Shown: positions 17,476-26,846, counted from the stretch's first letter. The stretch: 64,000 nucleotides of DNA from an uncultured Bacteroidales bacterium (GCA_937906455.1 CALCYT010000040.1:1-64000); one strand, 5' to 3'. Notes: generated by a model from the sequence alone, not told the origin. Numbers and translations: made by a program.

Positions 17476-17996
17476 TGTTTATAAACAATGACATGGTATC
17501 TTTGCGCATGGCGGAACCCGATGATGCCGACAAAATATGCAATTGGGAAAACGACATGCAGGTGTGGCGCGACAGCGAGACACGCGTCCCCTTCTCGTTG
17601 CATCAAATCAAGGCGTTTTTATTGAATAACAATGACTTGATGAGTGAGCGACAACTCCGTTTCATTGTTGAAGACGCAAAAACCAACGACTCTGTAGGTT
17701 GCATCGACATCTATGACTACGACGAGTTCAACTCACGCGCCGGTTTCGGTATTTTGATAGACAAGAAATATCGGGGCAAAGGATATGCTAAAAACGCAAT
17801 AACATTACTTTTGGATTATTGTTTTAACACATTGTTACTCAATCAGATATATGTCTTGACTTTGGCAACGAATGTGGAAAGCAACATCTTGTTCGAGTCG
17901 CTGGGATTCGAGCGGTGCGGACTTAAAAGACAATGGTATAAAACATCACAGGGATTTATCGATCAGGTTGAATATCAATATATTAACAAAAAATGA
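17472..17996 (+). CDS. GNAT-family N-acetyltransferase (RimJ/RimL/SpeG-like)
   Basis: This 174-residue protein fits the GNAT fold: SLRMAEPDDADKICNWEND at the start, the beta-bulge and acetyl-CoA loop region (AGFGILIDKKYRGKGYAKNAI, motif RGKGYA near 106-111), and NVESNILFESLGFERCG near the end. The substrate is unknown; spermidine, ribosomal proteins and sugar amines are all acetylated by relatives. Two adjacent ATGs (17472 and 17475) overlap the dapF stop, and its end overlaps mltG by 4 nt. Its place between dapF and mltG allows, but does not show, a cell-wall-related role. Confidence 0.85.
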   Translation: MMFINNDMVSLRMAEPDDADKICNWENDMQVWRDSETRVPFSLHQIKAFLLNNNDLMSERQLRFIVEDAKTNDSVGCIDIYDYDEFNSRAGFGILIDKKYRGKGYAKNAITLLLDYCFNTLLLNQIYVLTLATNVESNILFESLGFERCGLKRQWYKTSQGFIDQVEYQYINKK

Positions 17997-19042
17997 GAGG
18001 CTATAAAACATATCGCGACCGAAAGAGAAAAAATGGCAAGCTGCGCATTGTCATAATGATAGTTTTGGTGATAGCCTGTGCCGTATGTGCTTTTTATGCA
18101 AGAAATTATCTTTATATCTCAAGACCTATCATACAAACGGCAGAAGGAAAAGATGTGTCGCTTTATATCCCGACAGGCTCTGATTATCAATATGTTATAA
18201 ATGAGTTATCGTCGCTTGAAGTACTTAAAAACAAAAATGCCTTCGAGTGGCTCGCAAAAAAATCACATTATAGTGAGAATGTGCATCCAGGCAGATATGT
18301 CTTGACTGACGGGATGAGTAACCAACAGCTAATCAACATGTTACGAATGGGATACCAAACGCCTGTGAAAGTCAGGTTTCACAATATTCGCACCGTTGAG
18401 CAGCTTGCGGGACGCATAGGCGAGCAGATAGAGGCCGACTCATTATCAATTATCACGGCTATCAATAACAATGCTGATGTTGATGCAACTACTTTTATAC
18501 CAAACACTTACGAGTTTTATTGGAATACAGATGCCGATGATTTCATCGAAAAAATGGTGGCAGAACATAATCGTTTTTGGAACGAGAAACGACTGACGAA
18601 AGCCAACGACATCAAACTGACGCCTCGGCAAGTCAGCATCTTAGCGTCAATCATTGACAAAGAGACGACCAAGGTCTCGGAAATGCCCACAATAGCAGGC
18701 GTATATCTCAACCGTCTGCGAAAACGCTGGCCGTTACAAGCCGATCCGACACTCATTTACGCCTTGGGCGACTACAGCATCAGGCGCGTCCTTGACGTGC
18801 ACAAAAAGATTGATTCGCCATACAACACCTACAAATACGCAGGTTTGCCGCCGGGACCTATATGCATACCCTCGATAGCGGCAATCGACGCCGTCCTGAA
18901 CGCGGAGAAACATAATTATTTCTATTTCTGCGCCAAAGACGATCTCTCGGGATACCATGTGTTTGCGAAAAACATCACCGAACACAACAAAAACGCCGAG
19001 AAATACAGAAGAGCATTAAACAAAAACAAAATATACAAATGA
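17993..19042 (+). CDS. mltG: Endolytic murein transglycosylase MltG
   Basis: MltG cuts nascent glycan strands inside the membrane-proximal wall and is thought to terminate chain growth. The protein (349 residues) has one N-terminal membrane segment (LRIVIMIVLVIACAVCAFYA), a LysM-like domain and the YceG catalytic domain. The likely catalytic residue is Glu224 in SIIDKETTKVSE, followed by AGVYLNRLRKRWPLQADPT and YAGLPPGPICIPS. It overlaps both neighbours by 4 nt (ATGA). Confidence 0.94.
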   Translation: MRGYKTYRDRKRKNGKLRIVIMIVLVIACAVCAFYARNYLYISRPIIQTAEGKDVSLYIPTGSDYQYVINELSSLEVLKNKNAFEWLAKKSHYSENVHPGRYVLTDGMSNQQLINMLRMGYQTPVKVRFHNIRTVEQLAGRIGEQIEADSLSIITAINNNADVDATTFIPNTYEFYWNTDADDFIEKMVAEHNRFWNEKRLTKANDIKLTPRQVSILASIIDKETTKVSEMPTIAGVYLNRLRKRWPLQADPTLIYALGDYSIRRVLDVHKKIDSPYNTYKYAGLPPGPICIPSIAAIDAVLNAEKHNYFYFCAKDDLSGYHVFAKNITEHNKNAEKYRRALNKNKIYK

Positions 19043-20388
19043 AAGCATTCAAGGCATACGACATCAGAGGTGTCTGGGGTACCGACCTCAACGAGGAGAT
19101 AGCATACAGAATAGGTTATTTTCTTCCGGAAGTGTTGCCCGCCAAGACTTTTTTGGTGGGCAGAGACATGCGGCTGTCGTCAGACTCAGCCTTCGCTCAG
19201 CTGACTAAAGGTCTTAACGACCGTGGCGTCAATGTTGACAGCGTGGGACTCTCCACTACCCCGCTAATATATTGGACTACAGCGAGATACGGCTATGATG
19301 CCTCGGTGATGATTACAGCGTCGCATAACCCGTCGAACCATAACGGGTTTAAAATCAGCGCGAGAGATGCTAAACCTGTTGGCTATGACACCGGACTGAA
19401 CAAACTTGAGAAACTTGTTGAATCGGACAAAAAAACCGTTGTGGCGGCACAAAGAGGCATTACAAAAGACATCAACGTATATGCACAATATGTTGATTTT
19501 CAGACACAGTTTCTTGGTGACATCACTAATTTGAAAGTCGCCGTCGATTGCAGCAACGGAGCCGCCAATATATTCATCAAACAATTGCTTGGCGACACAC
19601 CTAATTATATTAATGACACTCTCGACGGCCGCTTCCCCGGGCATGAGCCAAACCCGTTAGAGGCTGAAAATCAAGAACAAATCAAGGAAATGGTGCTGAG
19701 ACATAAATGTGATATCGGTCTCCTTTTCGATGGTGACGCCGACCGCATCACATTCATTGACGAGAAGGGACAGTTCATCTCTCCTGACCTGATTATCGCT
19801 TTCTTAGGTAATTATTTCCTTGGCGAGAAAAAACAGAAAGGCATTGTGCTTCAAGACATTAGGTCGTCAAGAGCCATCCAGGAATATCTCGGGAGGCTCT
19901 ATGGTGCCAAGGTCGAGACATGGCGTGTGGGACGCGCCTATGCAGCCCTGAAACTCCGTGAGCTCGACGGATGCTTTGGAGGCGAGCTGGCCGGACATTA
20001 TTACTTCCGCGACTTCTACTACTCTGATTCAGGAATAATGGCAGCCATGTTAGTGCTACGATTGTTGTCGCAATTCAAGGCGAATGGTCAATGTATGTCG
20101 CAGATTATCAAAGAAATATCACCTTATCACAACTCCGGCGAGATTAATTTCACAATAGAGAGGAAAAAAGAAGCCATGGATGCCGTGCGCGATTATTTCA
20201 TGAGTGTCGAGACACCTGAACGTTTCCTCGATTTCGACGGCTATCGTCTTGATTATCATGACTGGTGGCTTAACATCCGTCCCTCGAACACTGAACCATA
20301 TTTGAGATTTTTAGCTGAAGCAAAGTCGGAGGAGAAGTTGAATGAAATTGTGAAAACGGTGAGGGGATTGTTAGCCATTAGCCATTAG
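19039..20388 (+). CDS. Phosphomannomutase / phosphoglucomutase (alpha-D-phosphohexomutase)
   Basis: This enzyme interconverts hexose 6- and 1-phosphates for nucleotide-sugar synthesis. Its 449 residues carry all four family signatures: the phosphoserine loop TASHNPSNHNGF, the metal loop DGDADRITF, the sugar loop GGELAGHYYF and the phosphate loop RPSNTEPYLRF. GGELAGHYYF is typical of the PMM/PGM group, unlike the second mutase at 59146 (GlmM-like). The C-terminal residues LLAISH are encoded inside a TTAGCCA tandem repeat that includes the stop codon. Confidence 0.92.
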   Translation: MKAFKAYDIRGVWGTDLNEEIAYRIGYFLPEVLPAKTFLVGRDMRLSSDSAFAQLTKGLNDRGVNVDSVGLSTTPLIYWTTARYGYDASVMITASHNPSNHNGFKISARDAKPVGYDTGLNKLEKLVESDKKTVVAAQRGITKDINVYAQYVDFQTQFLGDITNLKVAVDCSNGAANIFIKQLLGDTPNYINDTLDGRFPGHEPNPLEAENQEQIKEMVLRHKCDIGLLFDGDADRITFIDEKGQFISPDLIIAFLGNYFLGEKKQKGIVLQDIRSSRAIQEYLGRLYGAKVETWRVGRAYAALKLRELDGCFGGELAGHYYFRDFYYSDSGIMAAMLVLRLLSQFKANGQCMSQIIKEISPYHNSGEINFTIERKKEAMDAVRDYFMSVETPERFLDFDGYRLDYHDWWLNIRPSNTEPYLRFLAEAKSEEKLNEIVKTVRGLLAISH

Positions 20389-20409
20389 CCATTAGCCATT
20401 AGCGATTAG
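20371..20409. repeat. TTAGCCA tandem repeat at the end of the phosphomannomutase gene
   Basis: Four perfect 7-nt copies of TTAGCCA (20371-20398) are followed by TTAGCGA and TTAG. The repeat covers the last codons and the stop (20386-20388). A 7-nt unit shifts frame when copy number changes, so the protein's last residues could vary between strains. Confidence 0.9.
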
Positions 20410-20428
20410 TTGGGGATTATAAGAAGAA

Positions 20429-21334
20429 ATGAAAAAAATCACTGTTATATTATTGATTTTCAGTACATTATATGTATCGGCACAAGATACTCTGAGAGAC
20501 GACGCGCGCGTGAGGAGGAATGTGAGCATTGTGCTTGGCACAGAGGCGGCATTGTATGCCGCGTCCATGACAGGGCTTTATTTCGCATGGTATGCCGACT
20601 ATCCTCAATCAAAATTCCATTTCTACAACGACAATGGCGAGTGGCTGCAGATGGATAAAATCGGACATGGGACGACATCGTATCTCGTTGGTTTATATGG
20701 CTATGAGCTGCTTCGTCATGCAGGTCTCGATGAGCGACGTTCCATATGGTTTGGAGGTACTTTGGGCTTGATTTTCCTCACAAGTGTGGAGGTTTTCGAC
20801 GGTTTTTCCGACGGATGGGGCTTCTCTTGGGGCGACATGGCTGCCAACACCTTAGGCTCGGCCATGTTCATCGGTCAACAGTTGCTCTGGCATGAACAAC
20901 GTGTCACCTTGAAATACTCATTCCATACTACAGAGTTTCCGGATTATCGTCCGGATTTGTTAGGGTCAAATTTGATTCAACAAACGATAAAAGACTATAA
21001 CGGACAGACTTATTGGGCTTCATTTAATATCAAGTCGTTGTTTCTCAATAAGGAAAGCAAATTCCCTGCGTGGCTGAACATCGCCGTGGGCTATGGTGCC
21101 ACCGGCATGACAGGTGCTTTCGACAACACGTTGGAACACAATGGAGAACCTATCCCACACTATGACAGAGTCCGACAGCTCTATCTCTCTCCCGACATCG
21201 ATTTCACGAGAATCCCGACAAACAATAAATTTTTAAAATATACGTTTAAAGTATTGAATATCTTCAAGATGCCGCTTCCTGCGATAGAATATAACTCGAA
21301 AGGAGATTTTGCGTGGCATTGGATTTATTTTTAG
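20429..21334 (+). CDS. DUF2279-family periplasmic/outer-membrane protein (YfiM-like)
   Basis: This 301-residue protein of unknown function has a cleavable signal peptide (MKKITVILLIFSTLYVSAQ). The central part matches DUF2279 as I recall it: DKIGHGTTSYLVGLYGYE near 75-92, then VEVFDGFSDGWGFSWGDMAANTLG with conserved acidic and aromatic residues. Several hydrophobic segments (LGLIFLTSVEVF, NTLGSAMFIGQQLL) suggest membrane association. It lies 40 nt after the phosphomannomutase, on the same strand. Confidence 0.75.
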   Translation: MKKITVILLIFSTLYVSAQDTLRDDARVRRNVSIVLGTEAALYAASMTGLYFAWYADYPQSKFHFYNDNGEWLQMDKIGHGTTSYLVGLYGYELLRHAGLDERRSIWFGGTLGLIFLTSVEVFDGFSDGWGFSWGDMAANTLGSAMFIGQQLLWHEQRVTLKYSFHTTEFPDYRPDLLGSNLIQQTIKDYNGQTYWASFNIKSLFLNKESKFPAWLNIAVGYGATGMTGAFDNTLEHNGEPIPHYDRVRQLYLSPDIDFTRIPTNNKFLKYTFKVLNIFKMPLPAIEYNSKGDFAWHWIYF

Positions 21335-21363
21335 GTATGCTTTTGATTTAAAAGGTAGATATT

Positions 21364-21783
21364 ATGAAAAAGACATTGTTTTTTACAAGTTTGACGGCAT
21401 TGTTTCTGATGCTCAGTTGCGGTCCCAATCCGGAAAAATCGAGGCTTTATCTTGACAAAGGCATTGATTATCTTTTTGCTTCGCAGTTTGACGAGGCCAT
21501 AGGGTTTTTCGACAAGGCCATCGAGTGTGATGAGACCAACTTTGAGGCTTATTATTATCGCGGATGCGCTTACAGCAACAATTTCAGGAACGATATGGCA
21601 TTGAAGGACTGGAACAAGGCAATCGAGCTAAAACCCGACTACCCCAATCCATATTTCAACATCGGATTGATTTACAAAATGCACAACGACAACTCTATGG
21701 CGTGTTATTATTTCAAATTAGCCGAAAAATATGGTCGTGAGAATATGACAGATTACGTGAAATTTTGCGATTATTACGAGTGA
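21364..21783 (+). CDS. TPR-repeat lipoprotein
   Basis: This 139-residue protein has a lipoprotein signal peptide ending in the lipobox LMLSC (Cys19), so it should be lipid-anchored. At least three tetratricopeptide repeats follow (LDKGIDYLFASQFDEAIGFFDKAI; AYYYRGCAYSNNFRNDMALKDW; PYFNIGLIYKMHNDNSMACYYF), a protein-binding scaffold. The partner is unknown. recR starts one base after its stop. Confidence 0.85.
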   Translation: MKKTLFFTSLTALFLMLSCGPNPEKSRLYLDKGIDYLFASQFDEAIGFFDKAIECDETNFEAYYYRGCAYSNNFRNDMALKDWNKAIELKPDYPNPYFNIGLIYKMHNDNSMACYYFKLAEKYGRENMTDYVKFCDYYE

Positions 21784-21784
21784 C

Positions 21785-22393
21785 ATGGCTGAATATTCTT
21801 CCATTTTGTTAGAAAAGGCCGTTGATGAGCTTGCCAAATTACCCGGGATAGGACGAAAGACATCCTTGAGGCTCGCCTTGCATCTCCTTGGCGAGGAGAA
21901 AGTGGTCACTGATGCGCTTTCAAAATCGTTGCTCGACATGCGCAACAATATCGTTTTGTGCAAGAAATGCTATAACATAAGTGATAGTGAGTACTGTTCG
22001 ATATGTTCTAATCCTAAGAGAGACAATGGTTTACTGTGCGTTGTTGCCGACATGCGCGATGTGATGGCCATCGAGCGCACAGGCTCTTACAATGGAGTCT
22101 ATCATGTGCTCGGAGGTGTCATCGACCCGATAAACGGCATCTCACCCAATGATTTGAGAATCAAGGAGTTGGTTGACAGAAGCTTTAATGAGAGTTTTCG
22201 GGAGATAATCTTGGCGTTGCCCGCCACCATCGAAGGCGACACTACTAACTACTACATTTCCAAGATGTTAACACATTTTGAGGGACAGGTCACCGCGATA
22301 GCTAAAGGCATCGCCGTAGGCGATGCCTTGGAATATGCCGATGAGGTAACTTTGGGACGTTCGATAACAAACCGGATGCCGTTCAATCGCTAA
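21785..22393 (+). CDS. recR: Recombination mediator protein RecR
   Basis: RecR acts with RecO (and RecF) to load RecA on gapped DNA. The 202 residues contain the helix-hairpin-helix LAKLPGIGRKTSLRLALHLL, a C4 zinc site (Cys59, Cys62, Cys71, Cys74), the Toprim domain (LLCVVADMRDVMAIERTG, YHVLGGVIDPINGISP) and the C-terminal Walker-B-like region. Length and order are as expected. It is the last plus-strand gene before a convergent junction. Confidence 0.97.
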   Translation: MAEYSSILLEKAVDELAKLPGIGRKTSLRLALHLLGEEKVVTDALSKSLLDMRNNIVLCKKCYNISDSEYCSICSNPKRDNGLLCVVADMRDVMAIERTGSYNGVYHVLGGVIDPINGISPNDLRIKELVDRSFNESFREIILALPATIEGDTTNYYISKMLTHFEGQVTAIAKGIAVGDALEYADEVTLGRSITNRMPFNR

Positions 22394-22398
22394 GGATG

Positions 22399-22417
22399 TC
22401 TTACATTTGACGTAAGA
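22399..22417. terminator. Weak hairpin at the recR / methyltransferase convergent junction
   Basis: TCTTAC (22399-22404) pairs with GTAAGA (22412-22417) around a 7-nt loop just after the recR stop. There is no following T-run, so it is a weak terminator candidate only. Confidence 0.3.
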
Positions 22418-22438
22418 TGCGGCAAATATTTTCGATTT

Positions 22439-23206
22439 CTATTTTATCACCTTGTAAATCAGCTCCTCTCCGGGACGGGCGAGTCGCATGCGTCGCCGTT
22501 GCTCATCAGAGAGTTCGTAATAAATCCTGTCGGCATCGACGGTGAAGCCGGCTTTTTCCAGCACTTGCGCATAGTCACGGCCGAACTGCCTGACATGGTC
22601 GTATTGCCCGAAACAGCGTTTGCGTTCTTCAGGGTCAGTGATCGTAAGGTCTTCCCAGGTGTCAACATCAGGATTTATCGGGACCATCAGTATCGCCCAG
22701 CCGCCGGGTTTCATGACGCGTTTTATCTCAGAAAAAGCCTTGTTGACATCATCGACATGCTCCAGCACATGGTTGCAAATCACCACATCATATTGATTAT
22801 CAGGCAAATTGATATGTGTCACATCGAGATGAAGGTCTGCTATTGGCGAATCGAGGTCGGCGGTGGTGTAATCGAGGTTTTTCAGGGTTTTAAAGCGTTT
22901 AATGAAGGGCTGTTCAGGCGCGAAATGCAACACCTTCAGATTATCGGTGAAAAATCCTGTTTTCTCGTGAAGATACAGCCAAAGCAGACGATGACGCTCA
23001 AGCGACAGACATCGCGGACACATACGGTTTGCCATCGCCACTCCGTAACCGTAAGGCAAAAACTTCCGGAAATGTCCGCCACACACCGGACATTCCACCT
23101 TGTCACCGATGTAAAACGGACGTATCAGGAAACTGAACAGCCCGCTGAGGCGAATCAGCGTCTGACGCGGGAAAATCCTTGTAAATAAAGCGATTAACTT
23201 TTTCAT
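22439..23206 (-). CDS. Class I SAM-dependent methyltransferase with an N-terminal zinc-ribbon-like motif
   Basis: This 255-residue protein has a four-cysteine motif near 39-66 (ECPVCGGHF and MCPRCLSLERHRL), probably zinc binding. A Methyltransf_11-type domain follows: LKVLHFAPEQP as the SAM motif, YDVVICNHVLEHVDD and MKPGGWAILMVPI. I chose the ATG at 23206 because it forms an ATGA overlap with the upstream glycosyltransferase. Pairing with a glycosyltransferase suggests modification of a surface glycan, but the substrate is unknown. Confidence 0.85.
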   Translation of the reverse strand: MKKLIALFTRIFPRQTLIRLSGLFSFLIRPFYIGDKVECPVCGGHFRKFLPYGYGVAMANRMCPRCLSLERHRLLWLYLHEKTGFFTDNLKVLHFAPEQPFIKRFKTLKNLDYTTADLDSPIADLHLDVTHINLPDNQYDVVICNHVLEHVDDVNKAFSEIKRVMKPGGWAILMVPINPDVDTWEDLTITDPEERKRCFGQYDHVRQFGRDYAQVLEKAGFTVDADRIYYELSDEQRRRMRLARPGEELIYKVIK

Positions 23207-24327
23207 AGTAATTCTCTTAAGGCAGCGGTCATACTTGACCATGTATATTTCTTTTTTTCGTCACGAACACCTTCCGCAAAGACATCGTATCTGACGTTTT
23301 CATAAAAATCAACGAGAGCGTCGGCTATCGCAATGGGCTGAGGCTCAACAACATATCCTACTTTGCCGTTGGGGATGATTTCCTTCAGTCCGCCGACATC
23401 AGTCACAAGAACCGGTCTCTCGAAATGATAAGCCACCTGTGTCACACCACTTTGCGTTGACGATTTATAAGGCTGCACGATAATATCAGCAGCATTAAAG
23501 TAATACTTTACATCAATATCGCTAATATATTTATTTTCAATTATAACCAATTCATTCAGCCCATGTTGTCCAATCTGTTGGAGATAAGGCTTAGGGTCAT
23601 CGTAAAACTCACCGGCGACAATCAGTTTCACCTTGTGTTTGCGAAGCCGCTCGTCAGCAAAAGCGTCGATGAGAAGGTCAAGGCCTTTGTATGCGCGCAC
23701 GAGACCGAAAAACAGCATATAACTATAACTTTCGTCGAGATTAAGATGTCTTATCGCCACCGTTCTGTCCATCGTCTCTCCATAGTGGTCGTACAACGGA
23801 TGTGGTACGAAACACTTAGGTTTATCTTGATTGTCAAGCGATTTCACATCATCAAGAACCGACTGTGACAGTGCCACGAAGCCATCCATTGACTTCACAA
23901 AATATGGAGGCAGAATCTTGTCGAGAATCGATTTCTCATGTGGTATCATATTGTGTATCAATCCAATACACTTCGTATGACGGTTCTTCTTTATCAATCG
24001 CGCTATCTTGCCGAAACATGGAGCGAAGAACGACATCCAATAGGTGAAAACCACGATATCGGGATTCTTCTTGCGTAACTCCTTCCCCACTTTTATCCAG
24101 TTCAACGGATTGACACTGTTCACTTTACGTGAAATCTCAAAGCCTTGCGGAGCTTTGGCGTCAGAATATTGCGTCTTACCCGGAAAAAGGAATGAAGGAT
24201 ACTGAAGCTTAAACGTAACCACTTCAATATCAACACCTTCCCTGACAAACTCCGTAGCAAGTCTGTCGGTGAAAGCCGCAATCCCTCCACGATAAGGATA
24301 CGAAGAACCCACAATGACAATCTTCAT
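23203..24327 (-). CDS. GT4-family glycosyltransferase
   Basis: This 374-residue retaining glycosyltransferase has the GT-B fold. The N-terminal acceptor domain starts MKIVIVGSSYPYRGGIAAFTDRL with a glycine-rich loop. The C-terminal nucleotide-sugar domain has LFFGLVRAYKGLDLLIDAF, DIIVQPYKSSTQSGVTQVAY and PVLVTDVGGLKEII, matching the E(X7)E-region layout of Glycos_transf_1. The sugar and acceptor are unknown. It overlaps the methyltransferase by 4 nt and lies 20 nt downstream of the HMA gene. Confidence 0.9.
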   Translation of the reverse strand: MKIVIVGSSYPYRGGIAAFTDRLATEFVREGVDIEVVTFKLQYPSFLFPGKTQYSDAKAPQGFEISRKVNSVNPLNWIKVGKELRKKNPDIVVFTYWMSFFAPCFGKIARLIKKNRHTKCIGLIHNMIPHEKSILDKILPPYFVKSMDGFVALSQSVLDDVKSLDNQDKPKCFVPHPLYDHYGETMDRTVAIRHLNLDESYSYMLFFGLVRAYKGLDLLIDAFADERLRKHKVKLIVAGEFYDDPKPYLQQIGQHGLNELVIIENKYISDIDVKYYFNAADIIVQPYKSSTQSGVTQVAYHFERPVLVTDVGGLKEIIPNGKVGYVVEPQPIAIADALVDFYENVRYDVFAEGVRDEKKKYTWSSMTAALRELL

Positions 24328-24347
24328 CTATTTTGTTTTTAAAATCT

Positions 24348-24671
24348 TTACTCCTTACTCTCAACTTTCAACTCTCCACTCTCAGCACTCTTCTCCACAA
24401 CTTTCGCCTTATACCCTATTTTCTCAAATGCCTTTTGAAGCTTTTCGATGTCTGTCTTCTCGCTATCATATTGAATTGTAACGAGTTTTGTCTTCAAATC
24501 AGGGTTGATAGCCTTAACACCTTTTTCAAAACGGATGTTGTTTTTGATGCGGTTCACGCAGCTTTCGCAGTGCATCTCAGGCTCTGTTGAGAACACCACT
24601 TCTTTCTTTGTCTGAGCGTTTGCCAAGACAGCCATAAACATCGCGAACACTAATAAAACTAATTTTTTCAT
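24348..24671 (-). CDS. Exported heavy-metal-associated (HMA) domain protein
   Basis: This is a small (107 residues) CopZ-like protein with a signal peptide (MKKLVLLVFAMFMAVLANAQ). Its HMA domain binds a soft metal through MHCESC (Cys35, Cys38). The family usually carries Cu(I), and the gene follows a TonB receptor by 7 nt, so a copper or similar metal-handling pair is likely. The last residues (SGELKVESKE) are encoded by a low-complexity repeat (24353-24391) that resembles other junction repeats in this window, so the tail is probably non-functional. Confidence 0.88.
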   Translation of the reverse strand: MKKLVLLVFAMFMAVLANAQTKKEVVFSTEPEMHCESCVNRIKNNIRFEKGVKAINPDLKTKLVTIQYDSEKTDIEKLQKAFEKIGYKAKVVEKSAESGELKVESKE

Positions 24672-24678
24672 ATTGTTG

Positions 24679-26829
24679 TCATTTTGTCATTTTCCATTTT
24701 ACTCCCGCATACACCATGATGCCGTCAATCGGACCCCAGATCATCGTGGCGTCGAAGTTGTCGCCCCAAGGGTCATGACAGCCAACGATAGGGTTTTTCT
24801 GTTTGAAACTTGTGAGATTCTCCCCACCCACATAGATGTTACCCCAGCGGAACCATTTGGTTATCTGTGCGTTAAGAATCTGATAAGGTTTAAAATCGCC
24901 GTATGGCTCCGGCATTCTGCCTCCGCCGTTTAACTGCAATGTGACGTCGAACTGCCATATCTCAAGCGGGGTTTTGTACGAAGCCGTCAGCAAGCCTTTG
25001 TAACGACTTGTCAAAGGCTTCTCCCGAAGCATCCCGTTGATAGTTGTACGCACATCGTTGAGTCTGAAAGCTACCAAGAGTGAGAAGCCCTCGAAAAACG
25101 GGTATTTCGCATCGATTTGCAGCGTATGCGAGAACGATTTTCCGTCAAGGTTGTAAAAACGCACCTCGTGAGCATCACTGTCGAGGTCGGTGACGACCTG
25201 ATTCATGAAATCGGTGTAAAAATATTCCACGTTGATATTCAAATCCTTATGAAAGATTTCAAAGTCAAGAGACACACTTGCGCCATAGTTCCACGCCTCC
25301 TCCTGTTTCAGATTGTCGTCAACAATTATTTGACGGCTACTTGCCAAAAGGTTGTGGTTCTCGAGCATAGGGCGTGACGTACGATAGCCTTTACCTGCCG
25401 AAAGACGCAGTTTCAGGTGCTCATCGACAGTCCATTTTGCATGGGTGCGAGGTGTGAAAAATGCACCATAAATATCGCTGTAATCACCACGAAAACCTGC
25501 CATAAGCACAAGTTTCTCGTCGAGGTTGAAAGTGTATTGCGCATAGGCACCGCCCACGTTTTCGTCATTCAGGATGTCAAACCCATCATGATTGAACGAC
25601 AATCCTGCCGAGAGGTTGTGCCGCGGCGTGAAATCGGTCTCGAAAAGCAGCTGCGCGTATGCGTTGTTCTCTTCAACGTCGTATCGCCTCAAACCATACA
25701 ACGCATTCATATTATGATACGAACCCGACAAAATCAGAGCTACATTAGTGTTGTGCGCGTCGTCGATTATGAAGGCGTTTTTCAAAAATCCTTCATAGCG
25801 TTCCGTCCCGATATCTATCCTATACAATTGATTGTCAATGAGTAAGGTTTTAGAATGATTATGTGCGTCCTCCATCTGACCGCCTGTCCTGTCTTCTTTC
25901 AAGGCTTTCACGGCGGCTTGCATTATATAATGGGGTGTACGGTACATCCAACGGTTCATCACGTCAAACTGCTGTACTTTCGGCATATCCATGAAGCCGT
26001 CGCCGTTGCCGTCATGCTCAAGGAAGGCATTCTCGTAATGCGCTAATAATCCGCTACTTAGCTTGTCATTAAGATGCAGGTTCCCTTCAATATTCGACTC
26101 AAGTTTCAGCCGGCTGTCGAGATAAAGATTCACATCGAGTGTCTCTTCCGACTGAGGCTTAAGGTATTCCACATTGATTTGTCCTGTCACCGACTCATAG
26201 CCGTTTTTCACTGTGGCGGCGCCTTTCGACACCTGTATCGACTGCATCCAGGGTCCCGGTATATAGCCGAGCGCAAATGGTGCTGCGGCGCCTCTGAATG
26301 CCGGCACATTCTCCGTCATCATCTGCACGTAAGTGCCTGACAATCCGAGGAGTCTTATCTGTTTGGCACCGGTGGCGGCATCGGTGTAGTTCACGTCAAC
26401 AGATGGGTTGGTGGTGAAGCTCTCGCCGAGGTTGCAGCAGGCGGCGCGCACCAACTCGGTGTTGGAAATTATCTCGATATTCTGGGCTCCTTTTGCTTTC
26501 ATAATGCCCGGTCGCGAGGCTTTCACAACAACATCGTCCAAGTCAACGCCGGCAATCATCGTAATCTCCACAAAGTCGGCGCCGTTCCATAGGGTGGTGT
26601 CGTTTTTATAGCCTACATACGTCGTAACTATCTCGTTTACATCAGGTTGTGATTCTAAAATGAATTTACCGTCACCATCGGTCATCACGCCGATATTAGT
26701 GCCTTTCCACACAACATTGGCCGCCACAAGTGCGTTGCCTTGGGTGTCTTTGACGACTCCCATGACCTGCGCCACCGACGAAAACGCGCTCAACAAGGCG
26801 AAAACCGATGTCAACACTGACTTTTTCAT
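24679..26829 (-). CDS. TonB-dependent outer-membrane receptor, probably for metal uptake
   Basis: The 716 residues have a signal peptide (ending SVAQ), a carboxypeptidase-like beta-sandwich domain (about 20-100; GVVKDTQGNALVAANVVWKG), a plug domain (about 115-235; AACCNLGESFTTNPSVDV, RGAAAPFALGYIPGPWMQSIQVSKGA) and a 22-strand-type barrel ending in an aromatic strand. The adjacent HMA protein argues for copper or another soft metal; the substrate is inferred from that alone. It lies 17 nt downstream of the flippase gene in the same orientation, probably in one transcript. Confidence 0.9.
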   Translation of the reverse strand: MKKSVLTSVFALLSAFSSVAQVMGVVKDTQGNALVAANVVWKGTNIGVMTDGDGKFILESQPDVNEIVTTYVGYKNDTTLWNGADFVEITMIAGVDLDDVVVKASRPGIMKAKGAQNIEIISNTELVRAACCNLGESFTTNPSVDVNYTDAATGAKQIRLLGLSGTYVQMMTENVPAFRGAAAPFALGYIPGPWMQSIQVSKGAATVKNGYESVTGQINVEYLKPQSEETLDVNLYLDSRLKLESNIEGNLHLNDKLSSGLLAHYENAFLEHDGNGDGFMDMPKVQQFDVMNRWMYRTPHYIMQAAVKALKEDRTGGQMEDAHNHSKTLLIDNQLYRIDIGTERYEGFLKNAFIIDDAHNTNVALILSGSYHNMNALYGLRRYDVEENNAYAQLLFETDFTPRHNLSAGLSFNHDGFDILNDENVGGAYAQYTFNLDEKLVLMAGFRGDYSDIYGAFFTPRTHAKWTVDEHLKLRLSAGKGYRTSRPMLENHNLLASSRQIIVDDNLKQEEAWNYGASVSLDFEIFHKDLNINVEYFYTDFMNQVVTDLDSDAHEVRFYNLDGKSFSHTLQIDAKYPFFEGFSLLVAFRLNDVRTTINGMLREKPLTSRYKGLLTASYKTPLEIWQFDVTLQLNGGGRMPEPYGDFKPYQILNAQITKWFRWGNIYVGGENLTSFKQKNPIVGCHDPWGDNFDATMIWGPIDGIMVYAGVKWKMTK

Positions 26830-26846
26830 TTCAATTAATCAGCAAA

